DNA from: Brevibacterium permense
GTDB taxonomy: Bacteria; Actinomycetota; Actinomycetes; Actinomycetales; Brevibacteriaceae
Length of the DNA stretch: 64,000 bases
Direction: 5' to 3'
Assembly: GCF_013280495.1 (NCBI RefSeq)
Contig: NZ_JABSSX010000002.1
Span: forward strand, 62,001 to 126,000
The notes under the pieces are model-generated. The model saw only the letters and a list, made by a program, of their open reading frames with translations. It made no database searches and was not told the DNA's origin. Shown piece after piece: positions 34,510 to 44,200 of the stretch (position 1 is the stretch's first letter; the number at the start of each line of letters is the position of its first letter). The position numbers and the translations under genes were made by a program.

Positions 34510-35795
34510 GCTGCCTCCACAATCGCAGTGAGTCCCTGTCCGCCTGCGGCGCAGATCGAGACCAGGGAGCGCTTCTTGCCGGTGGTCTTCAGGTGCTTGG
34601 CGGTGGTGGCGATGATACGTCCGCCGGTGGCGGCGAAGGGGTGACCTGCGGCCAGGCTCGAGCCCAGCGGGTTGAGCTTGTCGCGGTCGATGGTGCCCAG
34701 TGCCGCATCCAGTCCGGCCTTGTCCTTGCAGAACTCTTCGGATTCCCAGGCGGCCAGGTGCGAGAGCACAGTGGAGGCGAATGCTTCGTGGATCTCGAAG
34801 ACATCGAAGTCGTCGAAGGTCAGCCCGTTGCGGGCCAGCAGCCGCGGAACTGCGTAGGCGGGGGCCATGAGCAGACCTTCGTCGCCGTCGACGAAATCGA
34901 CGGCGGCTGCTTCGGCATCGACGAGGCGCGCCAACGGGGTGAAGCCGTGTTCGGCGGCCCAGTCCTCACTGCCCAGCAGCACCGAGGAGGCGCCGTCGGT
35001 CAGCGGAGTCGAGTTGCCGGCGGTCATGGTCGCCTCGGCGGCGAGCTTCCTGCCGAAGACGGGGTTGAGCTTCGCCAGGGATTCCACGGTCGAGTCGGCA
35101 CGCATGTTCGTATCGCGGCTGACCCCGAGGTACGGGGTGGTGAGGTCATCGAAGAAGCCGGATTCCCATGCCGCGGCGAGGTTTTTGTGGGAGGCCACGG
35201 CCAGTTCGTCCTGGGCCTGTCGGCTGATGCCCCAGGCGGCGGTGGTGATCGCCTGGTGCTCGCCCATGCTCAAGCCCGTGCGCGGTTCGCCCGTGCTCGG
35301 AGCCTGCGGTGCGAGGTAGGCGGGGCGGATCTGGGAGGCGATCTTCGCCTTCTGCACCATCGTCTTCGCACGGGTGAGCTCGAGGAGGATCTCGCGCATC
35401 GAATCGTTGATGACGATCGGAGCGTCGGACGTCGAATCCACGCCCGAGGCGATTCCGGATTCGATCTGCCCGGCGTTGATCTTGTTGTTGAGGCTGACCA
35501 CGGCTTCGAGGCCGGTGGCGCAGGCCTGACCAAGATCGAAGGCGGGGGTCGTCGGTGCCAGGGCGGAGCCGAGCACGGCTTCCCGGGTGAGGTTGAAGTC
35601 CTTCGAATGCTTGAGGACTGCACCTCCGGCGACCTCGCCGATGTTCTCTCCAGCCAGTCCGAAGCGGGCAACGAGCCCGTCGATGGCCGAGGTGAGCATA
35701 TCGAGGTTCGTGGCCTTCGCGTACTGCTTGTTCGAGCGGGCGAAGGGAATTCGGTTGCCGCCGAGGATGACGGCGCGGTTGTTGGGAGCGGACAT
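34506..35795 (-). CDS. Acetyl-CoA C-acyltransferase (FadI-like thiolase)
   Basis: 429 residues from ATG 35795 with a GGAGGTG ribosome site 5 nt before it. The GTG six bases earlier is inside that site. Thiolase catalytic residues: acyl-accepting Cys in DLGQACATGLEAVVSL, His in EIHEAFAST, and the final Cys/His pair in GSSLAAGHPFAATGGR and SICAAGGQG. It should cleave or form 3-oxoacyl-CoA, paired with the reductase and hydratase that follow. The long form resembles the FadI alpha-type thiolases. Expression is probably controlled from the operator at 35826-35850. Confidence 0.92.
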   Translation of the reverse strand: MSAPNNRAVILGGNRIPFARSNKQYAKATNLDMLTSAIDGLVARFGLAGENIGEVAGGAVLKHSKDFNLTREAVLGSALAPTTPAFDLGQACATGLEAVVSLNNKINAGQIESGIASGVDSTSDAPIVINDSMREILLELTRAKTMVQKAKIASQIRPAYLAPQAPSTGEPRTGLSMGEHQAITTAAWGISRQAQDELAVASHKNLAAAWESGFFDDLTTPYLGVSRDTNMRADSTVESLAKLNPVFGRKLAAEATMTAGNSTPLTDGASSVLLGSEDWAAEHGFTPLARLVDAEAAAVDFVDGDEGLLMAPAYAVPRLLARNGLTFDDFDVFEIHEAFASTVLSHLAAWESEEFCKDKAGLDAALGTIDRDKLNPLGSSLAAGHPFAATGGRIIATTAKHLKTTGKKRSLVSICAAGGQGLTAIVEAA

Positions 35796-35825
35796 GTGCA
35801 CCTCCGAGTGGTTGATTTAGCCGAT

Positions 35826-35850
35826 ACCGACAGTACCTGATACTGTCGGT
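35826..35850. promoter_or_regulatory. Palindromic operator between thiolase operon and TetR operon
   Basis: A perfect 10-bp inverted repeat, ACCGACAGTA (35826-35835) and TACTGTCGGT (35841-35850), with a 5-bp centre, fills most of the 58-bp gap between divergent operons. The right arm contains TACTGT (35841-35846), a -10 positioned 7 nt before the TetR ATG at 35854. Binding of the neighbouring TetR protein here would block its own promoter and probably the thiolase promoter. The binding itself is inference. Confidence 0.75.
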
Positions 35851-35853
35851 TAC

Positions 35854-36465
35854 ATGAAATCGATCACAGACGGTCGCTCGACGAGATGGCAGAAGCATCG
35901 CAATGAGCGCCGTCGCGAACTTCTGCGTTCCGTGCGGCTCGTCGTCGAGGAGTACGGCGACGATATGTCGATGGAGCAGATCTCGGACGCGACCGGAACG
36001 TCGAAGTCGGTGCTCTACCGATACTTCACCGACCGGGCAGGTCTGCAGGCGGCCATGGGCGAATGGGCGATGGGCGTCATCGTCCGGTCTCTCGACGAGG
36101 CCGCGGCCTCCTCGGCGAAGGGCGAGGGCTCAGCCGCGGCGCAGGAGTCCCTGGCCGCGATGATCCGCGCATTCGTCACGCTCGCCGCGAATTCTCCGAA
36201 CGTGTATCGCTTCTGCGACACCGCGGTCAACCGGTTCGCGCCCGAGGAGACCGGCGGTTTCTTCAATTCCGTTGCCGGGCAGCTGGCCGAACGCCTCGGC
36301 CTGAGCGGGGAGCAGGCTCGGCTGTGGTCGGCCGGAGCGATCGGTTTCGTGCGCGCCGCCACCGAGACGTGGCTGTCCCGACCGGACCGGCCCGAGGAAT
36401 TCGCCACCACCATCACCCATTGGCTCTGGGCAACCCTGCCCGAACAACGAGGAGTAGAACAATGA
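35854..36465 (+). CDS. TetR-family repressor of the fatty-acid module
   Basis: 203 residues. The N-terminal helix-turn-helix is typical: RRELLRSVRLVVEEYG, MSMEQISDATGTSKSVLYRYFTDRAGLQAAMGEW. The ligand domain (55-200) is all helical and Ala-rich. Genes on both sides suggest it senses an acyl-CoA or fatty acid. It overlaps the acyl-CoA oxidase start (ATGA), so both are made from one message. The ATG at 35854 appears leaderless, with its -10 inside the palindromic operator, pointing to autorepression. Confidence 0.9.
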   Translation: MKSITDGRSTRWQKHRNERRRELLRSVRLVVEEYGDDMSMEQISDATGTSKSVLYRYFTDRAGLQAAMGEWAMGVIVRSLDEAAASSAKGEGSAAAQESLAAMIRAFVTLAANSPNVYRFCDTAVNRFAPEETGGFFNSVAGQLAERLGLSGEQARLWSAGAIGFVRAATETWLSRPDRPEEFATTITHWLWATLPEQRGVEQ

Positions 36466-38501
36466 AGCTGTCTCTTGACCCGAAAGCCATCAACGACGTC
36501 CTCGACGGACATTGGGCAGAAGCTCGCCGACTCGGGCGGACCCTGGCCGAAGCGTCGTCGACCCATGACGATCCGGCCGATGATCTCGACACCGCACGGG
36601 CGAAGACCGTCGACGGGGTCATGATGATGGCCGAGACCGGACTGCCGATGACAGGGCTGTCACCGGAGATGGGCGGAAGGAACGAACACGCCACGAACGT
36701 CGCCGGGTTCGAAGAGACCGTGACCGCAAACCCCAGCCTCCAGATCAAGGCCGGCGTCCAGTTCGGACTCTTCGGCGGCGCGATCCTCCACCTCGGGAAT
36801 AAGGAGCAGCATCAGAAATGGCTGCTCGACGCTCAGTCCGGCCGGCTGCTGGGTTCGTTCGCGATGACGGAGATCGGGCACGGCTCCGATGTGGCGAACG
36901 TGGCGACCACCGCCACCTACGATGAGGCGACCGAAGAGTTCGTCATCGAGACCCCCTTCCGGGCCGCGACGAAGGAGTACATCGGCAACGCCGCCCGCGA
37001 TGCCCGGGCCGCCGTCGTCTTCGCTCAGCTCATCACCGAGGGTGTCAAGCACGGGGTGCATGCCTTCTTCGTGCCCGTCCGCGACGAGGCCGGTGAGCCG
37101 ATGCGGGGAGTCTCGATCGAAGACGACGGCTACAAGGGCGGGCTCAAGGGAGTCGACAATGGTCGCCTCGCCTTCGACTCCGTGCGGATCCCACGCACCA
37201 ACCTGCTCAATCGCTATGGAGACGTCACCGCCGACGGCACGTACTCCTCCCCCATCGAATCGCCGGGACGCCGCTTCTTCACGATGCTCGGCACCCTGGT
37301 CCAGGGCCGGGTCTCGCTCGACGGCGCCTCCGTGGTCGCATCGAAGATCGCCCTCGACATCGCCGTGCGCTACGGACTCGAGCGCAAGCAGTTCACGGCC
37401 GGCGATGAATACGCCGAGACGACTCTGCTCGACTACGGCCAGCATCAGCGTCGCCTCATGCCGGCCCTCGCCGCCGTCTACGCCTCGGCGTTCGCGCACG
37501 AGAAGCTGCTGACCTCCTTCGAAGAGGTCTTCGCCGGAGCCGATGACTCCGACGAGAACCGGGCTCTGCTCGAGACCCGCGCGGCTGCGTTCAAGGCCGA
37601 CTCGACCTGGATGGCGCTCGACGTCATCCAGGAATGCCGTGAAGCCTGCGGCGGTGCCGGATTCATGGCGGAGAACCGCCTCGTGGGGCTGCGCGCCGAC
37701 CTCGACGTCTACGTCACCTTCGAAGGCGACAATACGGTGCTGCTGCAGCTCGTGGCCAAGCGCCTCCTCGGCGACTATGCCAAGGAATTCGCGAACCTCG
37801 ACGTCGGCGGAGCCGCCCGCTTCATCGGCACCCAGGCCGCCGAACATACGCTCTACCGCACCGGTCTGGCCAATGCGGGACGGGCGATCTCGGATGCGCT
37901 GACCCCGAACCTCGGCGACAAGCGGATCAGGTCGGGACGCCTGCAGCGGACCCTGCTCGAAACGCGTCTGGAGGTCATGGTCGCCGGAGTCGCTCAGAAG
38001 CTGCGGCCTGCGACGAAGATGCCGGCCGCGCAGGCGGCCGATCTGTTCAACGTCCACCAGCATGAGCTCATCGAGATGGCACGCGCCTATGTCGAGCTCG
38101 AGAAGTGGAAGGCGCTGGACGAGAAGATGAAGGAGCAGACCGACGCCGATCAGGCCAAGGCCTTCCGTCGTCTGCGTGACACCTACGGTCTCGGACTGAT
38201 CGAGACGCATATGGCATGGCACCTCATGTACGGTCGCCTGCCGATGTCGCGTGCACGCCAGATCAACGAGACGCTGAACCGTCTGTGCAAGAAGCTCGCG
38301 GCCAATGCGCTCGACCTCGTCGAGGCATTCGGCTACTCGGATGTCCACCGTCGGGCCACCATCGCCTCCGGCGTCGAAGCCGAGCGTCAGGCAGAGGCCG
38401 CCGACTACTACCGTCGGGCCCGGGCTCGTCAGGACTTCCCGGTCGACGAGAAGCAGCTGCTCAAGGCCGCGAAGAAGAAGGCGAAGGCCGCCGCAAGGTG
38501 A
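36462..38501 (+). CDS. Acyl-CoA oxidase / acyl-CoA dehydrogenase family enzyme
   Basis: 679 residues from ATG 36462 with a GAGGAG site; the longer open frame is the TetR gene read in another frame. The layout is that of acyl-CoA oxidases rather than dehydrogenases: an N-terminal helical domain, FGLFGGAILHLGN, FAMTEIGHGSDVANVAT, the FAD-contact GTLVQGRVSLDG, CGGAGFMAENRL, and FEGDNTVLLQLVAKRLL, followed by a second C-terminal helical domain. It should oxidise acyl-CoA to 2-enoyl-CoA, giving peroxide if a true oxidase. The last 15 residues are Lys/Ala-rich. It supplies the first step to the divergent hydratase-reductase-thiolase set. Confidence 0.9.
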   Translation: MKLSLDPKAINDVLDGHWAEARRLGRTLAEASSTHDDPADDLDTARAKTVDGVMMMAETGLPMTGLSPEMGGRNEHATNVAGFEETVTANPSLQIKAGVQFGLFGGAILHLGNKEQHQKWLLDAQSGRLLGSFAMTEIGHGSDVANVATTATYDEATEEFVIETPFRAATKEYIGNAARDARAAVVFAQLITEGVKHGVHAFFVPVRDEAGEPMRGVSIEDDGYKGGLKGVDNGRLAFDSVRIPRTNLLNRYGDVTADGTYSSPIESPGRRFFTMLGTLVQGRVSLDGASVVASKIALDIAVRYGLERKQFTAGDEYAETTLLDYGQHQRRLMPALAAVYASAFAHEKLLTSFEEVFAGADDSDENRALLETRAAAFKADSTWMALDVIQECREACGGAGFMAENRLVGLRADLDVYVTFEGDNTVLLQLVAKRLLGDYAKEFANLDVGGAARFIGTQAAEHTLYRTGLANAGRAISDALTPNLGDKRIRSGRLQRTLLETRLEVMVAGVAQKLRPATKMPAAQAADLFNVHQHELIEMARAYVELEKWKALDEKMKEQTDADQAKAFRRLRDTYGLGLIETHMAWHLMYGRLPMSRARQINETLNRLCKKLAANALDLVEAFGYSDVHRRATIASGVEAERQAEAADYYRRARARQDFPVDEKQLLKAAKKKAKAAAR

Positions 38502-38523
38502 CCGCGGGCCCGTGGTCCGGGCA

Positions 38524-38569
38524 CACCAGAAGACTTTCGCAGCGAACGGTCTGCGGGGGTCTTCTGGTG
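38524..38569. terminator. Terminator between acyl-CoA oxidase gene and metX
   Basis: An 11-bp perfect outer stem (CACCAGAAGAC, 38524-38534, with its complement 38559-38569) encloses an inner 5-bp stem (CGCAG/CTGCG, 38538-38555). It lies between convergent genes. Confidence 0.75.
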
Positions 38570-38630
38570 CTTGGGGAGATTCGGGTCGCCGGCTGGCGAC
38601 GGTGCCCGCCGCCAGCCAGCCCCGACGGTC

Positions 38631-39665
38631 TCAGTCGGCGAGGAAGTCGGCGAGCACCGCGGAGATCTTCTCTGTCTCGGTGAGGAACCCGTCGTGGCCG
38701 ACCGGGGAGTCGATGATGTGGTGTCGCACTCTCCCGGGCAGCGCCTCGGCGAGGATGCCCACCTGTTCCGGCGGGAACAGCCGATCCGAGGACACGGAGA
38801 CCACGAGGTTGTCGGTGCAGGCGTCGGCCAGTGCGACCGTGAGGTCAGAGGAGCGACCTCGGCGCACATCATGGTCGCGAAGGGCACGTGTGAGCACGAT
38901 ATAGCTGTGCGGATCAAACCGGGCGGTGAGCTTCTTGGCCTGATGGTCTAGGTACGAGGTCACTTCGTAGTAGTCCTCCGAACGCAGCCGACGGGAGAAG
39001 CGTTCATTGAGGTCGGCATCGTTGCGATACGTCAGGTGCGCGATCTGCCGGGCCAGTCCGAGACCATGACTGGGGAAGCTGCCGACGGCCGAATAGTCTC
39101 CGGAGTAGTAATCGGCGTCGAGTTCGATCGCGCGTTCCTGCATCATCGCCCAGGCGATCTGGTCGGCTTCGCAGAAGGCCGGTGCGGCGATGACCGCGCA
39201 TTTGCGGACCTTCCTGGAATCCAACAGAGCGAACTCGAGCGCTCGCGCACCTCCCATGGATCCGCCGATGACGGCGGCCCAGGAGTCGATGCCGAGGATC
39301 TGGGCGAGATTGTGCTCCAGCCGTGCCATGTCGCGGATCGAGACCCGAGGGAATCGGGAGCCGTAGGCCAGGCCGTCATCATAGGACGACTGCGGCCCGG
39401 TCGTTCCCGAGCAGCCTCCGAGGGAGTTCGCACACACCACGAAGTACTTGTCGGTGTCGACGGCTTCCCCGGGGCCGACGACACCCGCCCACCATTCGGT
39501 GACGCGGGTATCGCCGGTCAGAGCATGCTCGATGAGGATCGCATTGGACCGGTCGGCGTTGAGGGTGCCGAAGGTCTCATAGGCGATCTCGACCGTGCCG
39601 AAGGTGTGTCCCGAGTCCGTACCGAAGCCGAGGATCCGTTCGACGGAAGTGCTCTGGGTGGTCAT
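38631..39665 (-). CDS. metX: Homoserine O-acetyltransferase
   Basis: 344 residues, an alpha/beta-hydrolase acyltransferase of the MetX family. The nucleophile is S136 in GGSMGG; the acid is the Asp in VSSDRLFPPEQ and the His is in SPVGHDGFLTE. The conserved LIEHALTGDTRV segment and YFVVCANSLGGCSGTTGP confirm the family. It activates homoserine for direct sulfhydrylation. Some MetX homologues use succinyl-CoA, and the residue that decides this is not judged here. It lies directly after metY with a 1-nt gap, so the two methionine steps are cotranscribed. Confidence 0.92.
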   Translation of the reverse strand: MTTQSTSVERILGFGTDSGHTFGTVEIAYETFGTLNADRSNAILIEHALTGDTRVTEWWAGVVGPGEAVDTDKYFVVCANSLGGCSGTTGPQSSYDDGLAYGSRFPRVSIRDMARLEHNLAQILGIDSWAAVIGGSMGGARALEFALLDSRKVRKCAVIAAPAFCEADQIAWAMMQERAIELDADYYSGDYSAVGSFPSHGLGLARQIAHLTYRNDADLNERFSRRLRSEDYYEVTSYLDHQAKKLTARFDPHSYIVLTRALRDHDVRRGRSSDLTVALADACTDNLVVSVSSDRLFPPEQVGILAEALPGRVRHHIIDSPVGHDGFLTETEKISAVLADFLAD

Positions 39666-39666
39666 C

Positions 39667-40989
39667 TCAGGCCGCGGTCTGCGCCTTCGCCGCTGCTGCC
39701 GCGAAGCCCTTGTCGAGGTCGTCGATGATGTCGTCGACGCCTTCGATGCCCACGGACAGGCGGACCAGTGCCGGGTTCACTCCGGCGGCCTCCTGGGCTT
39801 CCTCGTCCAGCTGTGCGTGCGTGGTCGAGGCCGGGTGGATGACGAGCGAGCGGACGTCGCCGATGTTCGCCACCAGCGAGTGCAGTTCGAGGGCGTCGAC
39901 GAAGGCCACAGCGGCGTCGTATCCGCCGGCGATGTCGAAGGCGAGCACCGAACCCACGCCGTTCGGCAGGTACTTCTTGGCCAGGCCGTTCCAGGGGCTC
40001 GACTCGAGTCCGGCGTAGGCGACGCGGTCGACCTGGTCGTGGGCTTCGAGGTAGGCGGCGACCTTGTTCGCGTTCTCCACGTGGCGTTCGATGCGCAGGC
40101 TCAGGGTCTCGATGCCCTGGGCCAGCAGGAATGCGTTAGTCGGGCTGAGCGAGGGTCCGAGGTCGCGCAGTCCCTGCACGCGAGCCTTGAGTCCGAAGGA
40201 CACGTTCACTCCGAAAGCTCCGTCGGCGCCGAGGTCGCGGGCGAAGACGAGTCCGTTGTAGGAAGCGTCGGGTTCGTTGAAGCCGGGGAACTTCTCCGGC
40301 TGTGCGCCGTAGTCGAAGTTGCCGCTGTCGACGAGGACTCCGGCAACGGAGTTGCCGTGGCCGCCGAGGTACTTCGTGGCGGAATGGAGGACGACGTCGG
40401 CTCCGTGTTCGATCGGACGCACGAGGTAGGGGCTGGCCAGGGTGTTGTCGACGATGAGCGGCACACCGGCTTCATGGGCGATTCCGGCGATCGCCTCGAT
40501 GTCGAGGATGTCTGAGCGCGGGTTCGACACGACCTCGCCGAAGAGGATCTTGGTGTTGTCCTGGATCGCGTTCTTCCATGCCTCGTGGTCGTCGACGTCG
40601 ACGAAGGTGGTGTCGATGCCGAGCTTGCGCAGGGTGACGTCGAGGAGGTTGACGGTTCCGCCGTAGAGGCTGGAGCTCGCGACGATGTGGTCGCCGGCTC
40701 CAACGACGTTCGTGATCGCGAGGAAGGCCGCGGACTGGCCCGAGGCGGTGAGGACGGCGTGGACGCCGCCTTCGAGATCGGCGATCCGGTTCTCGACGAC
40801 TTCGTTCGTCGGGTTCGTCAGGCGGCTGTAGACGGGGCCGACATCGGTCAGCGCAAAGCGCGCTGCGGCATGATTCGCGTCGTTGAACACGAATGAGGTG
40901 GTCTGGTGGATGGGCAGGGCGCGCGAACCGGTGGTCGGATCGGGGACCTGTCCGGCATGGATCTGGCGGGTTTCGAATGCCTGGGTCAT
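39667..40989 (-). CDS. metY: O-acetylhomoserine sulfhydrylase
   Basis: 440 residues from ATG 40989 (AGGAGAG ribosome site). The frame extends upstream without similarity. A PLP-dependent Cys/Met-metabolism enzyme: YSRLTNPTNEVVENRIA, the PLP lysine in HSATKYLGGHGNSVAG, the Asp-Asn pair in PLIVDNTLASPY, and the C-terminal SLVANIGDVRSLVIHPASTTHAQL that marks MetY. It uses sulfide and O-acetylhomoserine to make homocysteine. First gene of metY-metX. Its 263-bp upstream region carries repeated motifs described separately. Confidence 0.94.
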   Translation of the reverse strand: MTQAFETRQIHAGQVPDPTTGSRALPIHQTTSFVFNDANHAAARFALTDVGPVYSRLTNPTNEVVENRIADLEGGVHAVLTASGQSAAFLAITNVVGAGDHIVASSSLYGGTVNLLDVTLRKLGIDTTFVDVDDHEAWKNAIQDNTKILFGEVVSNPRSDILDIEAIAGIAHEAGVPLIVDNTLASPYLVRPIEHGADVVLHSATKYLGGHGNSVAGVLVDSGNFDYGAQPEKFPGFNEPDASYNGLVFARDLGADGAFGVNVSFGLKARVQGLRDLGPSLSPTNAFLLAQGIETLSLRIERHVENANKVAAYLEAHDQVDRVAYAGLESSPWNGLAKKYLPNGVGSVLAFDIAGGYDAAVAFVDALELHSLVANIGDVRSLVIHPASTTHAQLDEEAQEAAGVNPALVRLSVGIEGVDDIIDDLDKGFAAAAAKAQTAA

Positions 40990-41051
40990 GGTGACTCTCC
41001 TGTGTGAATGCGGTGGCGGTGTCGCTGGTTGAGGCGATGTGATGTGTCTAC

Positions 41052-41169
41052 TGTCATCGACTTCGCCGGCTGGCACCCACCTGTGTGTCATGTTGGTGTC
41101 ATCGTCTGTCATGTTTCGTCACACCGTGCCGTGCAGCTGTCATCTGGCATGCCTGCGTCGTGCTGTCAT
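41052..41169. repeat. Six TGTCAT repeats upstream of metY
   Basis: TGTCAT (ATGACA on the metY strand) occurs at 41052, 41086, 41097, 41107, 41138 and 41164. The three central copies are spaced 11 and 10 bp, one helical turn apart. They lie 60-180 bp upstream of the metY start, so they may be binding sites for a methionine/sulfur regulator. I saw no SAM riboswitch in this region. Confidence 0.5.
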
Positions 41170-41213
41170 CCCGTCGCGTACGGGCGATGCCCTTGTCGCA
41201 CGTGGCCAGGTGT

Positions 41214-41240
41214 CACACGTGTGCGGTTGCCACACGTGTG
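41214..41240. repeat. Two copies of the palindrome CACACGTGTG
   Basis: CACACGTGTG occurs at 41214-41223 and 41231-41240, a 17-bp period, just beyond the dnaE2 stop and about 225 bp upstream of metY. It could be an operator pair or part of dnaE2 termination. Confidence 0.45.
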
Positions 41241-41252
41241 CAGTGCCGACAT

Positions 41253-44200
41253 TCACCGGAAGTTCCGCGCCTTCGTCGGCAGCTGCACCTCGAGGGGGAT
41301 GAGTTTGTGGGCGTAGAGGCTGACCACGTCTCCCCCGCGCTGGATGAGTCCGGTGACGACGAGGGCGTTGCGGGAGGTCGCGACCGTGCGGAAGCGTTTC
41401 ATCAGCCCGGCCGTGGCTACGACGTTGAGCATCCCGAATTCGTCTTCGAGGTTGATGAAGGTGATCCCCGAGGCGGTGGCCGGGCGCTGCCGATGGGTGA
41501 CGATCGCGGCCACCGTCATCCGGGTTCCGTCTGCGGCGGCGGCCGCATCCGCGGTCGATGAGTATCCGCGGGCGCGAAGCGTCTCGCGCATCATCTCCGT
41601 GGGGTAGCCGTCGACGGTGATCCCGGTGGAGAACAGCTCGGCCAAGGTCGTATCGAAGGCATCCATGACCGGCAGGCTCGGAGCCGAGTCCACGCTCGCC
41701 GTTCCCGGCAGCAGCCCCGGATGGGCACCGGCGACTCCCCCGGCCAGCCACAGGGCCTGCCGTCGGTCGAGGTCGAATCCGGACAGAGCCCCGGCCGTGG
41801 CCAGCGATTCCAGGGCCTGCTTGCCGGCTCCGGTGCGTTCGGCCAGGTCCGCCACCGAGGTGAACGGCGCGTTCTCGCGTTCGCTCGCGATCACCTCGGC
41901 GAAGGAGCCGACATGCGCGACCGTGTCCAGTCCCAAGCGGATCCCCAGCTCCCCCGCCGAGGCGGTCGTGTCCTTGTCCTCCCCCGCTGAGGCGGTGTCC
42001 CCATCCCCCGCCTCTGCGACCCGTTCGAGGTCCGTGGCCGCTTGGGAGCGGCGGATGTCGACGGGCAGGATCGGCACCCCGTGCCGGCGGGCGTCGGCGA
42101 TGAGCGACTGCGGGGAGTAGAAGCCCATCGGCTGGCTGCGCAGCAGTCCGGCGGTGAAAGCGGCGTGGTGATGGTATTTGAACCAGGCGGACTGATAGAC
42201 GAGGTTCGCGAAGCTGATGGCATGCGATTCGGGGAACCCGTAGTTCGCGAAGGCGGCGATGGTGGCAAAGATCGCCTCGGCGGTCTCCGCGTCGACTCCG
42301 CGCGCACGCGCTCCGGTGCGGAACTTCTCGGCGAGTTCGGCCATCCGCTTCTCCGACCGGCGGGAGCCCATGGCCTGCCGCAGCCGGTCGGCATCGGCCC
42401 CGGTGAACCCACCGACGTCGATGGCCATCTGCATGAGCTGCTCTTGGAACAGAGGGACCCCGCAGGTCTTGGCCAAGGACTTCTCGAGCAGCGGGTGGAG
42501 GTATTCGACCTGATCCAGACCCTGCCGTCTGCGGATATAGGGGTGGACGGAGCCGCCTTGGATCGGCCCCGGTCGGATGAGGGCGACCTGGACGGCCAGA
42601 TCGTAGAACGTTCTCGGACGCAGCCGAGGCAGGGTGGCCAGCTGGGCGCGGGATTCGACTTGGAAGACCCCGATCGCGTCGGCACGGCAGAGCATCTCGT
42701 AGACGGCTTCGTCGTCGTCATCGATCTCCGCCCGGTCGATGAGGACCCCGGTGTGACGGTGGACGAGTCCGACCATCTCGTGCAGGGCGGTGAGCATGCC
42801 CAGACCGAGCAGGTCGAACTTGACCAAATCCATGGCCGCGCAGTCGTCCTTGTCCCATTGAACGACGGTGCGGTGGCCCATCGTCGCCCTCTCGACCGGC
42901 ACGACTTCGCCGATGGCACGGTCGGCCAAGATCATCCCACCGGAATGGATGCCCAGATGGCGTGGTGAGCCGAGCAGATCCTCGGCGACCTTGAGCACCG
43001 GTGCGGGCACCGGTGAGTCCTCGGCATCGGGCAGGCTCGACCACCGGTTGCTCGACTTCGAGAACGCATCCTGCTGGCCGGGGGCATAGCCGAGGCTGAA
43101 GGCGGCGTCCCGGATGGCCGATTTCGCACGGTAGGTGATGACATTGGCGACCTGGGCGGCCCGGTCACGGCCGAAATGGTCGTACACGTATTGGATGACC
43201 TCTTCGCGGCGGCCGGATTCGATATCGATGTCGATGTCCGGGTACCCCTTGCGGTCCGGGGACAGGAACCGGTCGAAGAGCAGTCCGTGTTTGACGGCGT
43301 CGACGGCGGTGATGCCGAGGACGTAGCAGACCGCGGAGTTCGCCGCCGAGCCCCGGCCTTGGCAGAAGATGCCCATATTGCGGCAGAATTCGGTGATGTC
43401 GAAGACGATGAGGAAGTAGCCGCAGAAACCCAGTTGGGCGATCATGTCCATCTCCCGGTCCAGCTGCTCCCAGGCCCGCGGGTGCTCTGCTCGGGATCCG
43501 TAGCGGGTGCGGCCGCGTTCGGCGATGAGGCCACGCAGATACGTCTCCCCCTCGGTCTCATCGGGCATCGGCGCCTTCGGCAGGTCGGGACGGGCTGAGG
43601 AGAGGACGAAGGAGCAGTCCTGACCGATCCGCACCGCATTGTCCACAGCCTGCCGCGGGAAGCGTGCGAGCATCTCCTGGCCGGTGTGGATGCGTGCGCT
43701 CGCCGTCGCCGGCAGCCATCCGGCCAGTTCCTCCAGGGACTTCCGCGACCGCACCGAGGCGCGCACCTGAGCCGACTTCCACTCGGCCCGGGTGGCGAAG
43801 TGGACGGCATTGCTGGCGATGATCGGCAGGCCCGTCCGCTGGGCCAGATCGCCGAGGTGGTGCAGCCGTTCGTCGTCATCCGGGGCTCCGTCCCGGCTGA
43901 GTTCGACGGCGACCCGGTCGGGTCCGAAGAGTGCGGTGAGTTCGCGCAGAGCGCTGAGCCCGCCGTCATCGTTGCCCAAGGCTCGTCGCAGCGGTCCTTT
44001 GCGACAGCCTGTGAGGATCATCCAGTCTCCGTCCTCTGCCGCGAGTTCTTCGAGGTCGAAGAGCGGACGGTTCTTCTCACCACGCAGGTTCGCCTCGGTG
44101 ATGACCTGAGAGAGCTGGTGGTAGCCCTCGACGCTGCGGGCGAGGACGAGCAGGTGGGTGGCATCGGGGTCGGTCTGTCCGGGGATCTTCTCGGACAGCC

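Noticed and set aside
36660..38348. A 562-codon open frame on the minus strand
   Set aside because: Antisense to the acyl-CoA oxidase gene, with no domain similarity. GC-rich codon bias keeps the opposite strand open.
41060..41250. SAM riboswitch upstream of metY
   Set aside because: A GGTGCCAGCC-like string appears on the minus strand, but the conserved SAM-I, SAM-II or SAM-IV helices and pseudoknot could not be traced.
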